A stretch of 13,152 nt of DNA, from contig BEXV01003350.1 of assembly GCA_003118195.1 (NCBI GenBank), positions 5,587 through 18,738 on the forward strand, read 5' to 3'. The notes under the pieces are model-generated. The model did not search any database, had not been told where the DNA came from, and was given only the letters and a program-made list of their open reading frames with translations. Of the stretch, positions 7,103 through 13,152 are shown in pieces; the first letter of the stretch is position 1, and the number at the start of each line of letters is the position of its first letter. The stretch comes from Hemicentrotus pulcherrimus (taxonomy: Eukaryota > Echinodermata > Echinoidea > Camarodonta > Strongylocentrotidae). The position numbers were made by a program, and so were the translations under genes.

Positions 7103-8220
7103 TTTTTCTGCTTGTTTTAAGATATTTTTTTCATAAGTCAAATTGTGTGATATTGTTTGTGTGTGTACCGTATGTAAGCCTACTTACGTTATCATTCCTA
7201 TTGTTCTATCATCAAATAAATAAGTAAAAAGACCTCAAAATTACTTTTATAAAAACAACCAATTCAACATGAATTTGGAGGACTGTTACCAAAGTTCTAG
7301 ATGTTGTGATGTTAGTCATATACACTGTATTGTCTACATGGTTTTTACCTGCACTTCACAACAGACTGGTTGAACTACCGGTACCTTTTATTTTGCCTCT
7401 CTTTGAACTATTTACCTGTGAACAATACAACAAAGCAGGGCGACCCAACAGCCAACATCCAAGTTGGATGAAAATAGTCTCCATATTTAGACTTCTTATT
7501 CTAAATAAACCACAGGTAAAATGAGAAGTGCTTGATACAGAACAATTTTCACATGTACATGTAATGGGCAATGTAAAGTTTGATACTTGAAATATTATTT
7601 TCATCCCGTTAAACATCCTTGAATTTCAACTTTTGAATTAAACCCAATTTAATTTGTTTATGTACACTGTCTTTATTCAAAATTTAGGCCTTTATTTAAT
7701 TACAGAAGACAGACAAATGTGGATTTTCTTCAACTATGTAGCAGTTAGGATAGATTATTTTTCAAGCATAAATTGCAAAATGTAGTGTTTGAACAACACA
7801 CTCTTCCAGTAAAAATGAATATGTTTTATTTTTGAAAATGTCAATGCATTTGATATTGTGGATGTGTTTTAGTTATAGATGTACGGAAAAGTATGAAACA
7901 GTCTCTCGTTTCACTGAAACTTCAGACAAAATTCAATCCCCCCAAAAACAAAATCAAACTAGGCTATATCCAACGCATGATCACACCAAGTATCTCTTTG
8001 ATTAAACGCAAGCTAAATGCTGAAAAATATATGTGCAAAACAAAAAAAGGTTGGAATATCTCTTAGAAAGTAGACTAGAATTAGCCACCACAATGGAGGC
8101 ATGATTTCACTGACCACACAAGACCCACAAGATCAAAGAAAGGAGTCTATTGTCTAGCTGAGGACTTGCTATGTACTGTGTATGGGGGCCTAATGATGGC
8201 GTATTGACTGTGCTTTTGTG
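7103..8220. other. Long AT-rich stretch without a recognisable gene
   Basis: It contains CATCCAA-G-TTGGATG (7456-7470), a perfect 7-bp inverted repeat around one base, a CCGGTACC-type palindrome near 7378 and an ACATGT patch at 7552-7562. Overlapping frames on both strands at 7306-7616 (72 and 86 codons) show no domain. Nothing else is identified. Confidence 0.4.
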
Positions 8221-8221
8221 A

Positions 8222-8279
8222 GGGGTAGTGTTCTGGGGTGCTTTCGGTTGGAGGGGTTGGAGGGGTTTAGGTCTGAGGG
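8222..8279 (+). other. G-rich tract, weak quadruplex potential
   Basis: Five G-runs (8222-8225, 8235-8238, 8253-8256, 8262-8265, 8277-8279) lie on the plus strand, including the tandem pair TTGGAGGGGTTGGAGGGG. Spacers of 9, 14, 5 and 11 bases are mostly longer than the 7-base limit of the usual quadruplex rule, so folding would be weak. Confidence 0.35.
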
Positions 8280-8639
8280 TTAATCACCTTTGGTTTTCAA
8301 GGGGAAAAAAGGGAGATTTCCAGTAACTGAGGGGCAAATGATTCGTTGGAAACGGTCAGCCTTGTATCAAGGATTTCATATGTTTCACCATCATCCTGCT
8401 TTCAAATGAACAAGTTTATTTGCATTTCACCCTCTATTTCGTTCTTGTTGTATATATAAAATTTAGTTTTGTGCATGAAATGTGAGCATAGTCTAAAAGA
8501 CTTGACCACATACATGTACATGTACAATGTATGTGTACTTTAGCTTCTAAATTTTCAGATGCTGGTACCATAACAAACTTGTTTCCAATAATGTAATAAT
8601 TATTTGTTATATTTTATTTCTCACCATCTGTCACTTCAT
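8280..8639. other. AT-rich stretch, nothing recognised
   Basis: It contains an ACATGT patch at 8511-8526 and a TATATATAAA word near 8449. No gene is supported. Confidence 0.35.
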
Positions 8640-8644
8640 GGAAC

Positions 8645-8710
8645 TCCCCCTTCCCACTCCCCCTCCTTGTTTTTTTTAAAACAAAATTCTCCCTCCTCCC
8701 TTTTTTTTCA

Positions 8711-8741
<31 letters not shown>

Positions 8742-8760
8742 TTCTCCCTCACCCTGCCTT
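8645..8760 (+). repeat. Polypyrimidine tract with (TC)n microsatellite
   Basis: The plus strand is mostly C and T. An uninterrupted (TC)12T run occupies 8717-8741, flanked by CCCCCTTCCC- and CTCCCTCC-type sequence. Such mirror-repeat pyrimidine DNA can form triplex (H-DNA). It also resembles the polypyrimidine part of a splice acceptor, but no credible exon follows. Confidence 0.85.
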
Positions 8761-10557
8761 AACAATTATGTTCCATTTCCTCACACACATAATGTTACCT
8801 GTAAAATACCCAACCTCTCTCTCCCCCACTCATCTTCTCCCCATTTTTCCCTTCTTCATCTTGCCCAATATTTACCCTAGTTTCTACAATCACAGGCCGA
8901 CATACATACAGTACATGTACATGTACATTCTTCACGTATGCAGACTCACATACCTATATGTTTGTCTTGCAGTTGACTATAGGACTGAGTTAGGGCTATA
9001 CCAATACGCAATGTGCGATTCCAGCCAATTATTGAATTTGTCTCCTTCTCTGTCTCCCCTCCTGTGGGGGTTTCCTACGACTTCTCCCACCATTTGACGG
9101 GATCATTTTTTCCTCATAATTATTTGCTTGATTCATGCACCACTACAGCATATTTTGCACAGCTTTACTATTAAGCCTTTCTTAAAGACCTACGTAAACT
9201 GAAGGTGCCCTTATAATTATTCACTAATTTTTAATTTATGTTTTTATTCCCAATCAAAATAAAAAACAAGTTACATTCTATCATCTTCAAAATACAAACG
9301 TATACAATGAGATATCCGAGTTAGGAGGATCATAAAAAGCACATAAATGACTTGTTAAAAATGACCCTCTGGCATACATTACGGTAGGTCCATAGCCATA
9401 GGGTTTATAAGGAAATTAAATTTGAGAGACTTTGAAGCTTGACAATGAAAATAAAATGTCTCTTCTTTTTTGAGGGGAAGCACAAAATGATACTTGTTTA
9501 CAACTTCTATTATATTTTCTTTTTTTATCACAGCAGAGTAAAAATCTTTACAGTCTCATATAGTCTCAATGGCAAGCACTGGAGACGAGACAGTTCACGA
9601 AACCAGTCAAAAGATTATACAAACTGGCCTTCTCACTTAAACTCTGGTATACAATCGTTTCCTTTAGATAAAGTAGGCCTACAAGTGCATGTACTACCGA
9701 CCTGAGTAGGAATCGGCTCCTTGTTACAACCGTTGCTGGAAAGTGTTTAATTTTTTTCTTCCTCCAAAAGAGAAAAACAGATCCATTGTCCTTTTTGCAT
9801 TATAATGGGAGAAACACAGAGATAATGACGATTCCACAGAAGTCCAGTGCAAGCGAACTCATTAATTGTACACTTTCTTTCGACTTCCTGTCGCTACATT
9901 GTATTTCACTTTTAGACCTCACGTCTGCAGTTAAATTAGCTCACCATCCAAAAGAGAAGGTGCTCCGGAAACTAATGGCAAGTTTTTTTGTTTTTTTTGT
10001 TAAGATGAAACGAGGACAATAATCCCCTAATAGTTAAGAAAGATTAAAAATGGGCCCCTATGCTGTCAGAATAGTCCAGTTGTTTTCAAAAGACCAATTA
10101 TTGCTTTTAAAACATATCATCATGGAATTCTTCTTCTTTTTAAATTAGCCAATGGGTTGTACATGAAAAGCATATATACTGAACACAGGTAACATCAAAC
10201 ATTTTGAATGAACATACATGTAGGAACCAGCCTTAAGATTTATGGCGACTCCATGATATAATTTAGTAAACAGAGACATGCCTATCTGCAATTTTCTCCT
10301 AGAATTGTGATAATAACTGTGAAAGAGGTCACAGAAATTAGCTTACATATCCCATAAAAATGGAAATGTATCCCATGCTCTCTAATATCTGATGGTAAAG
10401 GATGAATTTCTAATAAGATTACTGGAATTGCAAATTTGATTCAGTCTGCACATAAATTTTTCGGACACATTTAGCAAGATGACTAACAATGTAATCATTA
10501 AGATGTGTACACATGTACATGTAATATGAATAATTAAAGAGTTTTAAGCCCATATTT
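8761..10557. other. Long AT-rich stretch without a recognisable gene
   Basis: The pyrimidine bias of the preceding tract continues to about 8880 and explains the Ser/Pro/Leu-rich plus frame 8768-9097. An ACATGT array lies at 8911-8928 and a smaller one at 10511-10522. Frames at 9439-9705 and 9786-10022 show no domain. No transposon ends or RNA genes were recognised. Confidence 0.4.
8911..8928. repeat. ACATGT hexamer microsatellite
   Basis: Three units in an unbroken run, GTACATGTACATGTACAT. Confidence 0.85.
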
Positions 10558-10765
10558 TTGCTGTTGTTGCTGCCGCTACTGTTATCGTTGTTGTTGTTGC
10601 TGCAACAGTTGTTGCTGCAACAGTTATTGATGTTGTTTGTTGCTGCTGCTGCTGCTGCTACTGCTATTGTATTTGATGTTGTTGCTGCAACAGTTATTGC
10701 TGTTGTTTGTTGCTGCTGCTGCTACTACTGCTATTGTATTTGATGTTGTTGTTGTTGTTGTCGAT
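10558..10765 (+). repeat. TTG/CTG triplet-repeat array with duplicated 67-70-bp unit
   Basis: The tract is almost wholly TTG, CTG and related triplets. It contains a higher-order repeat: GTTGCTGCAACAGTT begins at 10596, 10611 and 10681. The last two head copies of 70 bp (10611-10680) and 67 bp (10681-10747) share TTGTTTGTTGCTGCTGCT and CTGCTATTGTATTTGATGTT. They differ by one triplet and a few substitutions. On the minus strand the triplets are CAA/CAG (Gln-like), and on the plus strand they give Leu, Ala or Cys runs by frame. The 61-codon plus frame (10558-10743) is a product of this composition, not a gene. Confidence 0.9.
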
Positions 10766-11481
10766 GTTCCTTGGGTGGGAATTTATCATAGTATTATATT
10801 GTAACCTGTATTTTTGTATTATGTGGCTTGAAGTATAATGTAATGCATTGGTAAACAAATTTTTAGCTATTTTTTAGGAAGAAAGAATAAATGACCCACT
10901 GTGAGCAATGAAAGCATCACAAAAAATCCCCCTTGCCCTATGGAAAAGGACAAATACAATCATTATAGAACAATAATAATTACAACACAAGTTATTTCCT
11001 TCCTTGTTCAATTGTATATAAACATAAAATGAATGGTTTTCTTTTTTGCCCATAGTGATCACTGTGATGAAAACATAATACTACCGGTATCTCAATGTTC
11101 AATTCTTACGATTTGACAGCCAGAACTATTTCATTCAAACCTGCTTTGGCAAAAATATTTCAGTAATAAAGTATGAGTAACAATACAAGCTTCTATGAAC
11201 AACAAAGACCTACTCATGTGCAGGTAATATCAATTTGAAGTTATTTGAAGTACATGTTCATGTACTAGTTCACGTAACAGTGCACTGAACTTGCCGCTTT
11301 CAGTACAAAATCATTTTATAATTAGTTAATTCATCTCTCATCTCCGAAATAACTCCGGATTCTCCGCATCTAAATATGGTCCCAAGCAAACAAGTTATTC
11401 ATACACTGCCTTGCTTTGCCCGTGTGCAAGAGAAAGTCAACTTTATGTCGGGACACATGAATACTGTACATTTTTTGTTAA
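10766..11481. other. AT-rich stretch, nothing recognised
   Basis: It contains an ACCGGTAT word near 11083. No ORF, RNA gene or repeat boundary could be supported. Confidence 0.4.
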
Positions 11482-11494
11482 AGTTCTTTGACCT
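11482..11494 (-). promoter_or_regulatory. DR1-like nuclear-receptor site
   Basis: On the minus strand AGGTCA-A-AGAACT gives a perfect AGGTCA half-site followed, after one base, by a weaker half. It lies 10 bp from the CTCF-like site. Confidence 0.25.
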
Positions 11495-11503
11495 TTTGTT
11501 TCT

Positions 11504-11518
11504 CCGCTCGGTGGCGCT
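11504..11518 (+). promoter_or_regulatory. CTCF-like site
   Basis: CCGCTCGGTGGCGCT matches the CTCF core pattern CCRSYAGRKGGCRSY at 14 of 15 positions by my count; only the central A is replaced by C. CTCF motifs are conserved across bilaterians, and such sites often mark domain boundaries. It stands in the same orientation as the weaker 2866-2880 site, which also has C in place of the central A. Confidence 0.45.
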
Positions 11519-12364
11519 GTACTATAGATTTATTGGATTCATTAACCCCCTTTCCCTGTAGAGTGGGGTAATGAAATCAAAATAGTAAATTGGTAATATA
11601 TTGTGCAGTGCTAACATGGACTTACCACCCAAAGCAAAAACATAGAAATGAGGCATGTGGGACTACACAATGTAGGTTATTGAAAAAAAATGTTTCTAAA
11701 AGAATTCTCTTTTCATATACAAGTAAAAATCAAGTAGGACTACATGTACATGTAGATACAATACCCGACTAGGGCACAGTCCCATTCAATGAAGCGCAAT
11801 GGTTGCAATGTTTGCCGTGCATGTGAGTTTTTGAAGGATTTGAAGATCAAAATGCAAAGATATTGCCATTTCACTTTTAACCTATTTTTCATCTTTGAAA
11901 TATGGTTGGTATATAAGGGGGTTGGTGGCCGATATATTGGCTTCCACTTTGCAAAAAACTTCTTTTCTCTGCAATTCACGTCAAGAAAAACCCTTCTTCA
12001 TTGAGTTATAAATGCAGTAAAGTTTGTATCCTGGAGATTGTCTCCAACTTAAAATGTGGATCACTTGTGACACACAATTCTTTATTGAGGTCTACCCTAA
12101 AGTCAAAAATTGAAAAGCAAGGCATTTCAAAATTAAATCTTCAGAAGAGGAGCTTGCGTTCATCTAAAGGCCTACAATGTATATCCCAATATGATTTTAG
12201 GAGTAAGCAAGTCTATTTTGTGACCCCTGTGATGTTTGGTTTTCTACAGTTGTACCATCAAAATAGCTACATTTTTCTTACATGTACACATATGCATATA
12301 TTATATGTACATGTGTGGTTGTACAAACTGGGAAATTGAAATATATGACCTACATGTACATATG
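11519..12364. other. Gene-free AT-rich stretch
   Basis: An ACATGT patch lies at 11741-11754. Frames 11789-12004 and 12001-12339 (71 and 112 codons, the second opening with TTG) are Phe-, Lys- and Ser-rich and match no family I know. TATATAAG at 11910-11917 fits a TATA box, but no gene is seen downstream. Confidence 0.4.
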
Positions 12365-12459
12365 GTCCCTATTTTTACGAAGTGACGGTAGTGAGGAAAA
12401 TCGCATATAATTTGCGTGATGATTTTCCTCACTTACCGTCCCTTTGTGCAAATAGGGAC
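12365..12459. mobile_element. 95-bp fold-back (MITE-like) element
   Basis: Almost the whole segment is one imperfect inverted repeat. GTCCCTATTT (12365-12374) pairs with AAATAGGGAC (12450-12459), GACGGTA (12384-12390) with TACCGTC (12434-12440), and GTGAGGAAAATC (12391-12402) perfectly with GATTTTCCTCAC (12421-12432), leaving an 18-base loop. Pairing extends outward as TAT-N-GTCCC. The size and stem suit a miniature fold-back transposon; an RNA hairpin of precursor-microRNA size is the alternative. A target-site duplication is not clear (perhaps TA). Confidence 0.65.
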
Positions 12460-13140
12460 GATATACATCAGAAGACAAAATGCAAATTCAGCTTCAACTT
12501 GGAATAGACGGATCAGTGTGCTTACCATTAATAAGAAATTAATCTGAATAAGGCTTGTACATGGACATTTATAGCATAAGATGAATACAAATAGAACTGT
12601 TTCCAAGTCTGAAGAAGAAACTACTTATAAATTAATCCCTCCATTCCCTTTCCTATACTTGTAAACTTTGAGATGATGAATCCACAAAAGGAGGCTGGAT
12701 AAACTGCCATTATCATGTACTAAACTGTAGACTCTCTTTTAACACGGCCAACATAAATCAGTCATCGCCGTACTAGTGCATAAATTACGACCCCTGCCTT
12801 AAGAATGTGGTAAAATAACAGTAAAAAGGGGATCAGGGGATATAAACTGCAGCCTGATACTAATGGGGATAGTCTCAACAGAATAGTAGCTGCCCCTTTC
12901 GCTTTTGTACAGCCTCACATCGCCGACCCTGAGGACATTTTTAATGCTGATTACGTGCAAAAAACGCAAGATAATGCACTGACATTAATACTCTCCAAGC
13001 CATTTATCAGCTAGGTGTGTTTTCCTTTTCTTTGCATGAAATTGTTGCGATAGTCTTCGTGACGGTATCGCTCTTTTGTCGCGCTCCAGCCATTTAGGGG
13101 ATTTGTTGCCCTCTATCTCTTTCATTCCTCTTTCATGAAT
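12460..13140. other. Gene-free stretch at right end
   Basis: It has slightly more CpG from 12740 on than the AT-rich middle of the window. GATCAGG...CCTGAT (12831-12859) can form a weak hairpin. TTTGCATGAAAT near 13033 includes an octamer-like TTTGCAT. No gene is recognised. Confidence 0.35.
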
Positions 13141-13152
13141 GGGGGGGGGGGG
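13141..13152 (+). repeat. Poly-G run at window end
   Basis: Twelve consecutive G follow ATGAAT and run to the last base. Long G homopolymers are prone to sequencing and assembly error, so the run may continue beyond the window or its length may be inexact. Confidence 0.9.

Noticed and set aside
8645..8760. Polypyrimidine tract as a splice acceptor
   Set aside because: It is far longer than an acceptor tract, is a plain (TC)n microsatellite, and has no protein-like exon after it.
8768..9097. 109-codon plus-strand frame
   Set aside because: Its Ser/Pro/Leu composition comes from the pyrimidine-rich tract and its middle from the ACATGT array, so it is a low-complexity by-product.
10558..10743. 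Leucine/alanine-rich 61-codon frame
   Set aside because: It is entirely the translation of TTG/CTG triplet repeats.
11910..11917. TATATAAG as a TATA box
   Set aside because: It fits the consensus, but TATATAA-like words are frequent here and no gene or initiator follows.
12001..12339. Longest open frame, plus strand, 112 codons
   Set aside because: It opens with TTG, not ATG, has no recognisable domain, and its end runs through ACATGT-type repeat sequence. Its length is unremarkable for 13 kb of DNA.
1..13152. tRNA, rRNA, CRISPR, bacterial operon or phage genes
   Set aside because: No tRNA B-box-like GGTTCGAATCC, no spaced identical repeats and no long coding frames with ribosome sites were seen on either strand. 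Composition and repeats are those of an animal genome.

Overview
The window looks like AT-rich, non-coding DNA from an animal genome, most likely a marine invertebrate. No open frame exceeds about 112 codons, and none looks like a conserved protein. Microsatellites, homopolymer runs, short inverted-repeat elements and one decayed LINE-type reverse-transcriptase fragment occur throughout. The palindromic hexamer repeat ACATGT/GTACAT recurs at about ten places, and TACCGGTA-like palindromes are also present. From general experience both suit mollusc, echinoderm, hemichordate or brachiopod DNA, but the sequence alone cannot fix the phylum. I find no bacterial genes, operons, CRISPR array, tRNA or rRNA. 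The window is probably intergenic or a large intron.

Layout. Positions 1-240 hold a decayed tandem duplication built on a TTTGCGTTTATCT motif. Positions 240-1490 are AT-rich with two small palindromes and a possible homeodomain/POU-type site cluster. Positions 1489-1680 hold a small repeat-like block with three copies of AGCCCCCGAAA. Positions 2780-3180 are a G/C-enriched island with a splice-donor-like signal on the minus strand and a CTCF-like site, the best place to look for an unannotated exon. Positions 3765-4317 are a 553-bp element with 30-bp terminal inverted repeats (28/30 identical); inside it, on the minus strand, lies a fragment of a non-LTR retrotransposon reverse transcriptase. 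Positions 5111-5446 are a diverged tandem duplication. Around 5729-5769 an RFX X-box-like site lies near a nuclear-receptor DR1-like site. Positions 5995-6516 are a second terminal-inverted-repeat element, bounded by TTAA.

The right half holds a G-rich stretch (8222-8279), a pyrimidine tract with (TC)n (8645-8760), a TTG/CTG triplet-repeat array with a duplicated 67-70-bp unit (10558-10765), a second CTCF-like site (11504-11518) in the same orientation as the first, a 95-bp fold-back element (12365-12459) and a terminal run of 12 G.

No set of genes works together here. The biology is repeat history (non-autonomous DNA transposons, nested insertion, satellite growth) plus candidate cis-regulatory sites. 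I did not find an undescribed protein system. The most interesting items are the transposon-plus-reverse-transcriptase composite, the TTAA element, the fold-back element and the pair of CTCF-like sites. All motif calls were made by eye, with no database search.
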